NCBI RefSeq assembly: GCF_003201955.1
Contig: NZ_QJJM01000011.1
Span: 1-64,000, forward strand
Reading direction: 5' to 3'
Origin: Blastomonas natatoria
Lineage (GTDB): Bacteria; Pseudomonadota; Alphaproteobacteria; Sphingomonadales; Sphingomonadaceae
DNA length: 64,000 nt
Each line of letters begins with the position of its first letter. The stretch's first letter is position 1. Shown here piece after piece: positions 45,499 through 55,500 of this stretch. The translations under genes were made by a program, and so were the position numbers. The notes under the pieces were generated by a model. That model saw nothing but the letters and a program-made list of their open reading frames with translations, did no database searches and was not told where the DNA came from.

Positions 45499-46131
45499 TC
45501 ACCCCGTCGGACCAAACACCTTGGGCGTCTTGGTGCCTTCCTTGCGTTCCTTGTCGTTCGCGACGATAGCCTCGAGAATTTGCGGATTGCGGAAATCGCC
45601 ATCGGCATAATCACGCGCCGATTGTCCTGCGATCGTATCCTGCTTGTCAGGATTCGCGCCATTTTTCAGCAACAGGCGTACCATCGCCAGATCGCGCAGC
45701 TGGACCGCGCGGATCAGGGCGGTTTCACCCGAATTGTTGGTCGCGTCCACCTGTGCCTTGCGGGACAAAAGCGTGTCGGCCCCCTCGACGAAGCGCAGAT
45801 TGGTCGCGATCATCAGCGGCGTGATCCCGTCCTTGTCGCGTGCATTGGGGTTGGCGCCCCGCTGGAGCAGAAAACCCATCCAGGTGAGGTCGCGCCGCGC
45901 CGTGACGATATGCAGTGCGGTTTCGCCGCTGGTGATGTCCTTGGTGTTGACGATGGTGCTGCCCGGCTCGTTGAGCAACTGCGTCGCCTTGTCGCCGTCA
46001 CGCTCGCGCACAGCCTTCAGAAAATTGTAGCTGTCCGAAAACTGCGCCTGTGCCGCGCCCGGCAACAGCAGCGCCAGCGCTGCCAGCAATGCCCATGGTC
46101 CACGAGTCACGATGCGGCTGAAGCCATCCAC
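45499..46131 (-). CDS. Exported ankyrin-repeat protein
   Basis: I took the GTG at 46131 as start, giving 210 residues with a signal peptide ending L-L-P-G-A-A-Q-A-Q; an ATG at 46209 adds a non-signal-like leader. At least three ankyrin repeats follow, recognised by G-E-T-A-L-H-I-V-T-A-R, the D-G-I-T-P-L-M-I-A-T and the S-G-E-T-A-L-I-R-A-V turns, each leading into a L-L-L-x-x-G-A-N-P hairpin. It is a likely periplasmic protein-binding scaffold with unknown partner. Confidence 0.85.
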   Translation of the reverse strand: MDGFSRIVTRGPWALLAALALLLPGAAQAQFSDSYNFLKAVRERDGDKATQLLNEPGSTIVNTKDITSGETALHIVTARRDLTWMGFLLQRGANPNARDKDGITPLMIATNLRFVEGADTLLSRKAQVDATNNSGETALIRAVQLRDLAMVRLLLKNGANPDKQDTIAGQSARDYADGDFRNPQILEAIVANDKERKEGTKTPKVFGPTG

Positions 46132-46232
46132 TGTTTCAGGTTCCTTGTGCAGGGTGCGCCCGGCGCGCCGGACGGCAGGTTGATCACGCCCCCTTGAAAC
46201 GCGGCCCATAGCAGAGCATGGACGAACCTGTC

Positions 46233-46832
46233 ATGAACAAAACCCTTTCGCTCCTCGCTGCCGCCCTGCTGCCCCTCTCTCTCGCCGCCTGTGGAGGCGC
46301 CGCTACCAAACAGGAGGCTCCGCTGGCAGGCGCGAAGATCGGCGGTCCCTTCACGCTGACCAATCAGGATGGCGAGACGGTGAAGGACAGCGACTTTGCG
46401 GGCAAGTTCCGCATCATCTATTTCGGCTACAGCTATTGCCCGGACGTCTGCCCGGTCGATCTGCAGAAGATCGCCGCCGGTTTCGCGAAGTTCGAAAAGG
46501 CTCAGCCCGAGCGCGCGAAGGCGATCCAGCCGATCTTCATCACCATCGATCCCGCGCGCGACACGCCGGAGGTGCTGAAGCAATATGTCGGTGCGTTTCA
46601 TCCCCGGCTGATCGGCCTGACCGGTACTCCTGCGCAGATCAAGCAGGTCGCCGATGCCTATCTCGTGATGTACAAGGCCCAGAAACCTGCCGGGCCCGAC
46701 CCCAAGGCCTATCTGGTCGATCACAGCCGTCAGGCCTATCTGATGGGCAAGCAGGGCGAGCCGATCGCGTTGCTGCCTTATGATGAAGACCCGGAAGCGA
46801 TCGCTGCCGAAATCGACAAATGGACGAGTTGA
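46233..46832 (+). CDS. SCO1/SenC-family copper chaperone
   Basis: The 199-residue product (start 46233; 46218 is also possible) has a lipoprotein signal ending S-L-A-A-C and a thioredoxin-fold SCO domain. The copper-binding C-P-D-V-C pair and the distant histidine in L-V-D-H-S are present. SCO proteins help build the CuA centre or act as thiol-redox sensors. The encoded cyo oxidase lacks CuA, so the client would be another oxidase outside the window. In Rhodobacter the homologue PrrC is linked to RegBA; here it is encoded 32 kb away. Confidence 0.9.
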   Translation: MNKTLSLLAAALLPLSLAACGGAATKQEAPLAGAKIGGPFTLTNQDGETVKDSDFAGKFRIIYFGYSYCPDVCPVDLQKIAAGFAKFEKAQPERAKAIQPIFITIDPARDTPEVLKQYVGAFHPRLIGLTGTPAQIKQVADAYLVMYKAQKPAGPDPKAYLVDHSRQAYLMGKQGEPIALLPYDEDPEAIAAEIDKWTS

Positions 46833-47257
46833 CCCCGTTCTGGGAACGCCCGCTGGCAAGTCTCGATCGCGCGCAATGGGAGGCATTGTGCGACGGCTGC
46901 GGCAAATGCTGCCTGCACAAGGTCGAGGACGAGGACACGGGGCATATCTACCCCACCAATGTCGCCTGCCGCCTGCTCGACACGCACACGGCACGCTGCG
47001 CCGACTATCGCCACCGCCGCGCGCTGGTGCCCGATTGCCTGCGGCTGACCCAGGGCAATGTCGGCTCGATCGCCTGGCTGCCCTCGACCTGCGCCTATCG
47101 CCTGCGCGCCGAAGGCCGGTCGCTGCCCGACTGGCACCATCTGCGCACCGGCAGCCACGCTGCGATGCATGCCGGTGGCCATTCGGTGATCGGCCGGGTG
47201 ATTTCCGAGGTGCATGCAGGTCCCATCGAGAACCATATCATCGAGGAAGAACTGTGA
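46820..47257 (+). CDS. YcgN-type cysteine-cluster protein (UPF0260)
   Basis: The 145-residue product starts 13 bases before the SCO1 stop. It has the family pattern F-W-E-R, then C-D-G-C-G-K-C-C-L-H-K and a later cluster of single cysteines (V-A-C-R-L-L-D, R-C-A-D-Y, D-C-L-R-L and T-C-A-Y-R-L) that probably binds an iron-sulphur cluster or zinc. The function is not established. Its coupling to SCO1 may be incidental. Confidence 0.87.
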   Translation: MDELTPFWERPLASLDRAQWEALCDGCGKCCLHKVEDEDTGHIYPTNVACRLLDTHTARCADYRHRRALVPDCLRLTQGNVGSIAWLPSTCAYRLRAEGRSLPDWHHLRTGSHAAMHAGGHSVIGRVISEVHAGPIENHIIEEEL

Positions 47258-47268
47258 GGGGTCAGGTC

Positions 47269-47359
47269 GCCCTCATCCTTCCGGCGCTTCGCGCCTCCTT
47301 CCCTCTCCCATCGGTAGAGGGAAGGGGCCCGCGCCGTGAGGCGTGGGAAGGGTGAGGGC
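47269..47359. repeat. Palindromic intergenic repeat (family 4-like)
   Basis: The arms GCCCTCATCCTT (from 47269) and AAGGGTGAGGGC (to 47359) are exact complements, and an inner pair, CTTCCCTCTCCC and GAGGGAAGGG, also folds. It fills the gap between the YcgN and YgjP-like genes and runs up to nine bases before the latter's start. Confidence 0.75.
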
Positions 47360-47368
47360 GAGCGGCCG

Positions 47369-48112
47369 ATGCCCATAGCCCGCCTGCTCCTGCGCAAGCC
47401 CGCTGCCCCTGAAGCACCGCAACGCCTGACCATCAACGGCCGCGACTATGCGCTGGTCGTCCGCCGTCATCCCCGCGCGCGCGCGATCCGGCTGCGCACC
47501 GATCCGGCCAGGGGCGCACTGCTGCTGACGCTTCCTCGCCACGCCCGGCTGGGCGAGGGCATCGCCTTTGCCCGCGCGCAGGCCGACTGGATCGAGGCAA
47601 GCTTCGCGCGCGCAGGCACCAGCACGCCGATCGAGCCCGGCGCGCTCATCCCCTATCGCGGGCATCCGCACCGGATCGACTGGAATGCACGCCATGGCCG
47701 CAAGGTCATCGCGTCCGACGGCATCATCCGCGTCGGCGGCGCACCTGAGACGCTCGAACCGCGCCTCACCCGCTGGCTCAAGGCCGAGGCCAAGCATCTG
47801 TGCACCGCCGATCTCGCCGATTACTGCGCCCGCGCCGGGACAGCTACACCGGCGCTCGCGCTCAGCAGCGCAGGCCGCCGCTGGGGCAGCTGTTCAGCGA
47901 ACGGCACCATCCGCATCAACTGGCGGCTGATCCTCGCACCGGACATGGTTCGCCGCTCGGTCGTCGTGCACGAGGTCGCGCATCTCAAACACATGAACCA
48001 CAGCCGGGATTTTTACGCCTGGCTCGATCACCTGTTCGAAGGCGACCGCAAGACCGCCGACCGCTGGCTGAAGGCGCATGGGCGCGGGCTGTATCTGGTA
48101 GGGGGTTGTTAA
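47369..48112 (+). CDS. YgjP/DUF45-type metallopeptidase-like protein
   Basis: The 247-residue product has an N-terminal beta-rich region and a C-terminal zinc-protease fold. H-E-V-A-H-L-K-H-M-N-H-S-R-D-F gives the HExxH site and the following histidine. The upstream W-G-S-C-S-A-N-G-T-I-R-I-N-W-R-L is a DUF45/YgjP hallmark. The substrate is unknown; family members are predicted cytosolic metal-dependent hydrolases. Confidence 0.87.
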   Translation: MPIARLLLRKPAAPEAPQRLTINGRDYALVVRRHPRARAIRLRTDPARGALLLTLPRHARLGEGIAFARAQADWIEASFARAGTSTPIEPGALIPYRGHPHRIDWNARHGRKVIASDGIIRVGGAPETLEPRLTRWLKAEAKHLCTADLADYCARAGTATPALALSSAGRRWGSCSANGTIRINWRLILAPDMVRRSVVVHEVAHLKHMNHSRDFYAWLDHLFEGDRKTADRWLKAHGRGLYLVGGC

Positions 48113-48144
48113 CGCCTTACCCTTGGCCGCAAGCGTCTGCGCAC

Positions 48145-48230
48145 ACGTCCCTCGACTATGCTCGGGAACTCGGAAAGGCTGTAATTCTCCCATAACCACT
48201 CCCGTTTGTCCCGAGCGAAGTCGAGGGACC
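48145..48230. repeat. Inverted repeat of dispersed REP-like family 2, second copy
   Basis: The arm at 48201-48230 begins CCCGTTTGTCCCGAGCGAAG and is identical to the arm at 29060 for about 29 bases. A partial inverted partner, ACGTCCCTCGACTATGCTCG, starts at 48145. The pair lies between the peptidase gene and the parE gene, which are convergent. Confidence 0.75.
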
Positions 48231-48242
48231 TATGCACAATGA

Positions 48243-48530
48243 TTACAGATTCCGTTCGACATCCTGTGCGCTGTGCAGGAGGCGGACAACGACGATGCGG
48301 TCGGCCTCGCTCCGGAAATAGATCATGTGCGATGCCATCCGGCATTTCAGCAGCCCGGGTCGCACATCTACGGGCCTGCCTGACTTGTCGCCCCTTGCCA
48401 CCGCTTCACACAAGATGCGAATGTCGTCAGTGTATCGATCCGCCTGATCTTCGCCCCAGCGGTCCGCACTATAGTCCCAAATCGCTTCGATATCGGCTTC
48501 CGCAGCTGGCAGAAAGGCGAGCGATTTCAC
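48243..48530 (-). CDS. parE: ParE-family toxin
   Basis: The 95-residue product has the RelE/ParE fold pattern: two early helices with A-E-A-D-I-E-A-I-W-D-Y-S and W-G-E-D-Q-A-D-R-Y, a G-R-P-V-D-V-R-P-G-L segment and strands H-M-I-Y-F-R-S and I-V-V-V-R-L-L-H-S-A-Q-D. ParE toxins poison DNA gyrase. Its ATG overlaps the antitoxin stop by four bases, the normal order in parDE modules. Confidence 0.88.
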   Translation of the reverse strand: MKSLAFLPAAEADIEAIWDYSADRWGEDQADRYTDDIRILCEAVARGDKSGRPVDVRPGLLKCRMASHMIYFRSEADRIVVVRLLHSAQDVERNL

Positions 48531-48775
48531 CGCGGGGCCCGCTCCGCCCGCTTGCGCGCTTTCAAAGCATCGAAGTCAATAGGGCTAGGTTCCCCCGACT
48601 GTTCTCCTTCGATCAGCGCCTCCTGCAAGGCGCGCACCTTCGCTTCATGCTCTTCGAGCAACCGCAAACCGGCGCGCACCACATCGCTGGCAGAGCCGTA
48701 ACGACCGGTCCGAACCTGATCGGCAATGAAACCAGAGAAATGATCTCCGATGGTTACAGACGTGTTGCGCGGCAC
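48527..48775 (-). CDS. parD: ParD-family antitoxin
   Basis: A GTG at 48775 after GGGAA gives 82 residues; an earlier in-frame ATG adds ten residues of poor fit. The N-terminal half is a ribbon-helix-helix DNA-binding domain (T-S-V-T-I-G-D-H-F-S-G-F-I, then R-T-G-R-Y-G-S-A-S-D-V-V-R-A-G-L-R-L-L-E). The tail is charged and flexible, as expected for toxin binding. It should repress its own operon through sites near 48805-48833. Confidence 0.85.
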   Translation of the reverse strand: MPRNTSVTIGDHFSGFIADQVRTGRYGSASDVVRAGLRLLEEHEAKVRALQEALIEGEQSGEPSPIDFDALKARKRAERAPR

Positions 48776-48804
48776 AGTAATTCCCAGCAGCAGTTGACGT
48801 CGCA

Positions 48805-48833
48805 AGAATATACCAAAATGTATTACAGATCAA
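48805..48833 (-). promoter_or_regulatory. Promoter of the parDE module
   Basis: On the minus strand, TTGATC (-35) and TATTCT (-10) are separated by 17 bases, 30 bases upstream of the parD start. The spacer holds an ATAC-N6-GTAT inverted repeat that could be the ParD operator. The -35 hexamer directly abuts the malonyl-CoA reductase stop codon at 48834. Confidence 0.6.
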
Positions 48834-51800
48834 TCACACCGTCATCGACGTGCCCCGGTAGATCCGCGCCCGATACCGCGAATCCTGCGCATCCGGCAGC
48901 GGCGCACCCACCAGCAGGACCGCGCGGGCGAAGCGCTTGAGCTCTTCCTGATGCTCGACGGCATTGCGCGGCTCTTCCGAACGCACCCGCCGCGTCAGGT
49001 TGATCTGGTTGGTCGGCACATCATGCACCAGCCGCTCGTTCTCCACCGCCAGCGTCGCAGTAAAGGCATGCAGCGTCGTCTTGACGAAATTGGCGAGCGC
49101 GAAGGCCGGGCCGCTCTGGCCGAACGGCACGTCGGGCGAGACCAGCACAAGCTGGCAGCCGTCATAGAGCGAGGCCTTGCGCGAGACGCGGAAATGCTGG
49201 GTGAGGTTCTCTTCGCACAGCTCCCGGAACTCCTCGGGCTCGAGCATTGCGCCTTCCTCGAACAGCCGGTCGGGCAGGCCCGCCATCGGGGTCGAGACGA
49301 CCGTGGTCGGACGGCCGAAATCGGTCAGCGCCTGGTCCATCGCGCCTTCGACATCCGCGCCGCACACACGGACGGTGACCTTGTCGGCGATTTCCTGGTC
49401 GAGCAGCGCCAGAACGCTCGCACCCCCCGCCTCGCTACGGGTGAGGAGCACCAGCCGCGCCACGCCCAGCCCGCCGATCAGATGGTTGGCAGTCTCCGCG
49501 ATGTAATCGGCGAGATGCTCGCCGATCACCCAGACGGTCTTGCCCTTCATCTGTTCGAGCCGCTCCTGCTTGGGGCTGCCGAACATCTCGCGCTCGGTAT
49601 AGGAGCGCTCGACGCTGAGCCCGCCCGAGGGCATGAAGGTCTCGCCGCTGACCGCGCGATCGGCGAGATAGAAGACCGTGGCCTGCGCGACCTCGCTTTC
49701 CTTGGGCATCGCGCCCAGATGCAGCTGCGACAGCACGCCGCGCCCGACCTTGTCCGCTTCCTTGCCGATGCGTTCCTGCGGCAGGTACGGCATGTCGTCG
49801 GGCGGCAATGCCAGCAGCCAGCCGGTGCGGCCTTCGGCGCTCGCGCTGCGCTGCTGCCATTCGTCATGGGCAAGCAGATAGCCCGCCGAGGCAAGCCGCA
49901 TCAGCAGCCGGCCCGCGATATCCGGGGTGAGCAGATAACGGTCCCAGGTGCAGATGCCGTCGCCCTCGCGCGCGAGTTCGAGGCACAACAGCCGCAGCGG
50001 ATCGGGGGTCGAGCGGTCGTGGCTGAGATAGCCGGTATCGTTGCGTGCAAGGCGGCCGAGCACATGCGGCACCTCCGCGCCTTCGCGGATCGATTCGATC
50101 ACCGCCGCATAGATCGCGTTCAGCCGCTTGTTCTCGAGGATCAGCCGCGCGCGGCGCAGGAACAGGCCGGGCTTGCCGCCGGTCCCCGACAACCGGTCGC
50201 CATCGACAGGGCCGGGCGCAATCGCATTGACCTGGATTTCGGGGCCGAGGAAGCGCGAGAAGCTTTCCACCATCGCGCGCTGCCCCGCCTTTGACACGGC
50301 ATAATCGGCGCGGTTGGGATAGGCGACCGCGAGGAATTTCTCGCCGCCGAAATAGCTCGACACGTTGAGGATATAGCCCGAACCCTGCCGCTTCATGATC
50401 GGGACGACATAATGCATCAGCAGATAGTTGCTGATGAGATTGGCATCGAGCGTCCAGCGCCACATGTCGAGGCTCATGTCGATGACCATGTCCTCGGCGC
50501 CTGCGACGCCTGCATTGTTGATCAGATAGTCGATCCGCCCGAACTCGGCCATGGTGGCGTCGGCGGCGCGGCGCAGCGAATCGAAATCGCTGACATCGAC
50601 ATCGGCCATGATCTTCACGCGGCGTTCGACGCCCGAAAAGCCGACATCCTGCAGCTCGCCGACGATGCGTTCGCGCGCGGCCTCGAGCTCGCTGGCCCGG
50701 CGCGCGACCATCATGACTTTCGCACCGGCGAGCGCGAGCAGCCGCGCGACCTGGCCGCCGATTCCGGCAGAGCCGCCGGTGATCATCGCGACCTTGCCCA
50801 GATGCAGCCCGGTAATGTTCTCGGCAAAGCCCAGCATCGCCCGGCGCGCGCCTGTCTCCTCGCCGATATTGGCGGGAAGGTAGAGCGAGGTCTCGGTGAT
50901 CTTCTGTTCCTTGAAGACGATGCGCGTCGCATGGCCGGCGGCAAAGCGCGTGTTCTCGTCCTCCTCGTTCGTGTAGCGCACGATCTGATTGCCCCAGGCG
51001 GCGCGCTTCTGGCGCCCCTGTGCCAGATCGACGCGCGATTCGTCGCGCCAGATGGTGATCAGCTGCGCGATCGCGGCGGTGAGGATGCGCCCTGCCTTGT
51101 TGCCCTTGCCGTCACTGGGGCCGGACATGAACACGAAACGCGGGTCCTGCATCAGGTCGTCGCGACCCTTCCAGTAGCGGCGCAGCGTGCGCGCGATGGC
51201 GATGGTGCCGGTCAGCTCGACATCGATCAGCGAATCGACTTCGGAATCGGCTGCTTCGACCAGCGAACCGCCGAAATGCCCGGCAGGCTTGACGGGAAGC
51301 ACGATCGCGCTGTGGATCGCGCCGTGCGCGTCCGAATAGGCGCGGATCGCAGCCTCCATGCCCTCGGGCTCGGCGCGGTTGAAGCGCATGATGGTAAGGC
51401 CCTCTTCGGCTCCTTGCGCCTTCACCCGCGCTTCGGCCTGCGCAACATCGACCTGGCGCGTCATGCCGAGCAGCACGCGCGCGCCGCACGCCGCCTGGAT
51501 CTTCGCCATGTCGAGCGCGTCTTCCCACGCCTCGCCCGCCGCGATCAGCACGGTGAGCCCCGCGCCATCGAGCGAGCGCATCGACGGGCGCGTCATATAG
51601 GTCGAGCGCGAATCCTTGCGCACCTGCATGCCGTGGGTCACGTCGATCTCGTTGCCGTTCAATGCGGCGGATTCATCGCTGGCGAGGAACAGGCATGCAT
51701 CGGCAATGTCGCCGGGCACGGGCAGCGTCTTCTGCTTGGGGCTACCGCCGACCGCGCGTTCGAGCGTCATCCGGCCCATGAAATGGTTCGCGGTGGTGTT

Positions 51801-52523
51801 TTCCGGCTCGCCCTGCAGCGCATCCATAGCGGCGAACACGGTGCGGATGCGCTCGCTCTCGATCGGGCCGGGGAACACGGTGTTGACGCGGATGCCGGAC
51901 GCGCCGAGTTCCTTGGCAAGCTCCTGGCTCAGCGCATTGAGCGCGGCCTTGGGCACGACATAGGCGGTGCGGCCATAATAGCGGGTGTGCGAGAAGATGG
52001 TCGAGATGTTCACCACCGATCCGCCCACCGGCATGATCGGGGCTGCGGCGCGGGTAAGGTTCCAGCTGACGCCGAGCAGGTTGCGCATGGCATCGGCGAC
52101 GGTTTCGGTATCGCCATTGGCCTCCATTTCGGCCCGGGTCAGCGGCACGTTTTCCAGCGTCTGGCGCGGGCCTGCCGATCCCGCATTGTTGACCAGCACG
52201 TCGATCCGGCCGAGCGCCGCCTTGACCTGATCGATCCCGGCGCGCACCGAATCCGGATCGGCCCCGTCGAGGATCACGGTAAACACGCGCGCCTCGTCCA
52301 CGCCGGTCTCGTCGAGCAACGCCTGCTTGGCCGCCGCCAGCCGCTCCTCGGTGCGCCCGGTCATCACCAGGGTCGCGCCCTCGCCGATGAAGCGGCGGAT
52401 GATCGCGCCGCCCAGATTGCCCGCGGCGCCGGTGACCAGGGCCACCTTGCCCGCGAGCCTGCCGGTCGCCGCCTTGCCGCCAGCGGGATCGACCTTCGCG
52501 CCCCTGCCCTTGCCTGCCGTCAT
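48834..52523 (-). CDS. mcr: Bifunctional malonyl-CoA reductase (Chloroflexus type)
   Basis: The 1229-residue product is close in length to the 1220-residue Chloroflexus enzyme and matches its layout and many motifs from memory. It holds tandem SDR units. The first has T-G-A-A-G-N-L-G (31-38) and catalytic Tyr188/Lys192 in Y-V-V-P-K. A degenerate unit lies near 320-500. A second intact unit has T-G-G-S-A-G-I-G (582-589) and Tyr741/Lys745 in Y-A-V-S-K. Another degenerate unit follows to the end. In the known enzyme the C-terminal half reduces malonyl-CoA to malonate semialdehyde and the N-terminal half makes 3-hydroxypropionate, using two NADPH. AGGAG precedes the ATG. It follows the propionyl-CoA synthase gene by 43 bases. 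Confidence 0.93.
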   Translation of the reverse strand: MTAGKGRGAKVDPAGGKAATGRLAGKVALVTGAAGNLGGAIIRRFIGEGATLVMTGRTEERLAAAKQALLDETGVDEARVFTVILDGADPDSVRAGIDQVKAALGRIDVLVNNAGSAGPRQTLENVPLTRAEMEANGDTETVADAMRNLLGVSWNLTRAAAPIMPVGGSVVNISTIFSHTRYYGRTAYVVPKAALNALSQELAKELGASGIRVNTVFPGPIESERIRTVFAAMDALQGEPENTTANHFMGRMTLERAVGGSPKQKTLPVPGDIADACLFLASDESAALNGNEIDVTHGMQVRKDSRSTYMTRPSMRSLDGAGLTVLIAAGEAWEDALDMAKIQAACGARVLLGMTRQVDVAQAEARVKAQGAEEGLTIMRFNRAEPEGMEAAIRAYSDAHGAIHSAIVLPVKPAGHFGGSLVEAADSEVDSLIDVELTGTIAIARTLRRYWKGRDDLMQDPRFVFMSGPSDGKGNKAGRILTAAIAQLITIWRDESRVDLAQGRQKRAAWGNQIVRYTNEEDENTRFAAGHATRIVFKEQKITETSLYLPANIGEETGARRAMLGFAENITGLHLGKVAMITGGSAGIGGQVARLLALAGAKVMMVARRASELEAARERIVGELQDVGFSGVERRVKIMADVDVSDFDSLRRAADATMAEFGRIDYLINNAGVAGAEDMVIDMSLDMWRWTLDANLISNYLLMHYVVPIMKRQGSGYILNVSSYFGGEKFLAVAYPNRADYAVSKAGQRAMVESFSRFLGPEIQVNAIAPGPVDGDRLSGTGGKPGLFLRRARLILENKRLNAIYAAVIESIREGAEVPHVLGRLARNDTGYLSHDRSTPDPLRLLCLELAREGDGICTWDRYLLTPDIAGRLLMRLASAGYLLAHDEWQQRSASAEGRTGWLLALPPDDMPYLPQERIGKEADKVGRGVLSQLHLGAMPKESEVAQATVFYLADRAVSGETFMPSGGLSVERSYTEREMFGSPKQERLEQMKGKTVWVIGEHLADYIAETANHLIGGLGVARLVLLTRSEAGGASVLALLDQEIADKVTVRVCGADVEGAMDQALTDFGRPTTVVSTPMAGLPDRLFEEGAMLEPEEFRELCEENLTQHFRVSRKASLYDGCQLVLVSPDVPFGQSGPAFALANFVKTTLHAFTATLAVENERLVHDVPTNQINLTRRVRSEEPRNAVEHQEELKRFARAVLLVGAPLPDAQDSRYRARIYRGTSMTV

Positions 52524-52566
52524 GTCTTTGTCTCCTGAAACGCCCGATCAGGGCGATTGGCTGGGG

Positions 52567-55500
52567 TCAATCCCTGGGGAGGATGGAAGTGCTGGCCCAA
52601 TATTCGAGCAGTTCGTCGCGGCTGCGCAGGCCCATGGCGGGCAGCGCGTGGTTGACGACATAGGTCGCCCCGGTGTGCCGGTTGTCCCACATCGCCTGAT
52701 GCGCCTCCGGCAGGCCGTCCCAGTCGACGACCAGAGGTTCGGTGACGCTGAGCAGCCCACCCGCGATCATGGCGTTCATCACCGTCACTTCGTGCGCATT
52801 GCACAGGTGCGTGCCGAAGATGTTGGCGGTGGGCATGATGATCCGCCGCTGCCGCGTCCAGACCTGCGGCGCGTAGAAGGTGTAGCGGCGGCCCGCCATC
52901 TCCTCGGCATAGACCACGCGCCCGCCAAAGGGTTTCACCAGCGAGGTCGAGACGCCGAGCGAATCCTGGCCCGCGCGCTCGATTACCAGATCGGGCACGC
53001 CGCGCGGATTGCCGGGAGAGCCCAGGATCTTGCCGATCGCGGTGCCGAAGGGCTTCATCGTGTGCTGCTGATAGCGGCGCACGCCCTCCTTGAACCGCTC
53101 GATATCCGCGCGCGCATCGGGCAGGCGCGGCAAGCTATCGGGCCAGACGAACTCGGCATCGCGGCGCTTCAACCCTTCCAGGCTGATGATCCCCTCGACC
53201 GATTCCTCGAGCCCCAAGGATTGCAGGAACTCGCGCTGGCCGTCGGTGGTGGTGACGATCACCGTGCGCGCCTTGTACAGCCGCGCCGCCTCGATCATCT
53301 CAAGCCCCAGCGGATCGGCGAGATCGCGGCTGCCGGGACCGTAATAGAGCAGCACCGATTCCCCGCCGCGCAATTGCGCGCGCGCCAGCATGTCCGAGGG
53401 TGACGCGCTGCCGGTCTTGCCCATGAAGCTGAAATGATAGCCCGAGGACGCGCCATAGAAGGCGAGCGTGCCATTCTCCTCCAGCAGCTGGAAGCTGCGC
53501 GGGAAGGCGCTTTCGCCCGCATGGCTGACGACGAAATCGGCAAGCCTGCCGCCGTTCATCCGGCGATATTCCTCAAGGATTCCCGCGCCCTCGCGCTCCC
53601 AGGCTTTCGCCGCTTCCGGATCGTCGGGCACCGGAGTGAAGGCTCCGGCGAAGCGCGGATCCTTGCGGTTGATCGCGCCGACCGCGCCCTGCTCCTTGAC
53701 GAACGCGGCGCGGCTCTCGCTCGAAACCATGCCGGTCGCCTTGAGGCCCGATTTGACGCTCGATTTCAGCGCATCGAGCCCGGTACCGGTGGCCGAACCC
53801 TCGACGAAGATCGTCTTACCCGGCACGATCTGCAGCGTGGTGAACAGGCATCGGGTGATCGTGCCGAGATTGAGGACATAGGACCCGGCCTGTTCGAGCG
53901 TGAGATCGGGCGGAACGCGGTGCAACTGCGGCCCCTGGACGTTGAGGAACTGGGCATGGCTGCCGGTCTTGGTCTCATAGCCCTGGATCGCGAAGCCCGC
54001 GAACATCGGGTCGTCGCCCGCCTGCGGGGAGAGCAGGTCCGAGGTGCCCGAATAGACCACCACCATATCGCCGACGCGCAATCGCCCTTCGGCCTTGACC
54101 TCGCTGCCGAGGGAAGCGACCAAAGCGAGGCCGCCGGAACCGGTGATCTGGACGTCCTCGTCATGCGCGTCGAAGGGGGAGACGGGAATGCCGGTGAGCG
54201 CCCAGATATCGTTGAAATTGACCTCGCTGGTCAGCATGTAGACCAGAGCCTCGTTCGGCTCGGGGGCGACCACGGGGACGATATGCTCGCGCTCATGGGA
54301 CGCCGGAGGCCCAAAGCGCGGTGCGCCGGTGTCGGGATCGCGGCTGATGCCGAAGGCGAGCTGTTTCGGCGGGATCGCCGTGACGCCGGGATAGAAGGGC
54401 GCACCGACTGGGAGCAGCTGTCCGCTCGCGATCATCGCCGCCTTGTTGCCCTCGTGCTCCGCATCGATCCAGACGCCGTTGCGGCGCACGGGCAGCGGCG
54501 GCGACTGCTTGTCCATGAACTGGCGAATGCCGGTCTTGCCGCCCTCGGGATCGATGATCGCTTCGGCGAAATGCTCGCCCTCGCGTTTCAGCCCCGCGGC
54601 CATACCCTCGGTCCAGCCGGTGCGCACCGCATCGAGCGCGCGCCTTCCCGCTTCACCCCGGCCCGCCCATTCGAGCTGGCGCAGGATGCGCTGGAGGAAG
54701 GCGTCCTCCAGCACCGCATCGAGATCGATATGCGCCGCATTGGCCCAGCGCTTGGTCATCGCCTTGCGATCGGCAAAAGCCTTGCCCAATGTGCTTTCCG
54801 GCCCATGCCGCGCAAAATCGCGCACCATCGCATGCGCCATGCTCAGCACATCGTCGCTGCCATCGGCGACCTGTTCTATCGCGCCGAGCTCCAGCGCTTC
54901 CTGCGCACCGATCGCGCGGCCGCCCAGGATCAGGTCGAGCGCATCGCGCAGGCCCTCGCCCGCGCGGCGCTCGGCGAGCAGGCGCGGCAAGCGCTGCGTT
55001 CCGCCATAGCCCGGCAGCAGCCTCAGATTGATCTCGGGCTGACCGAAGCGCGCGACGGGCTCGGCAATGCGATAATGACAGGCGAGCGCGAACTCCATGC
55101 CGCCCCCCAGGGCCACGCCCTGGATCGCGGCGATGCACGGCTTGCCCATGTTCTCGATCTTGGCGAACGCCAGCTGCGCGTTGTTGGGCAGAACCCCCGC
55201 TTCCTCGACGCTGTTCACCTCTTCGAGCATCTGACGGATGTCCGCGCCGGCGACGAACGAGGCCGTGCCCTGCCCGGTAAACACCACCGCGATGACATCA
55301 TCCTTGCGCGCAAGATGCTCGACCACGATCACCAGCTCGTCGATCGCGCGTTCGTTGAGCGCATTGACCGGGGGGTTGGTGACAGTGACCGTGGCAACGC
55401 GCCTGCCATCGCCCAGATCGTTGTACTGGATGAGGAAATAGCGATAGCGCTCGAACAGGGCCTGATCCTCGGCGAGCTGCTGCTTGCGCTGCCAGGCGGC

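Noticed and set aside
45324-47359. Candidate CRISPR repeats in the palindrome-rich gaps
   Set aside because: The repeats are inverted and singular, with no regular spacing, no unique spacers and no cas genes.
48834-52523. A polyketide-type ketoreductase or a simple SDR fusion
   Set aside because: Length, order of intact and degenerate SDR units and the neighbouring propionyl-CoA synthase all fit malonyl-CoA reductase; there are no carrier or ketosynthase domains.
50412-52538. A 708-residue plus-strand open frame
   Set aside because: It is antisense to the malonyl-CoA reductase gene and rich in histidine, arginine and aspartate as antisense shadows are.
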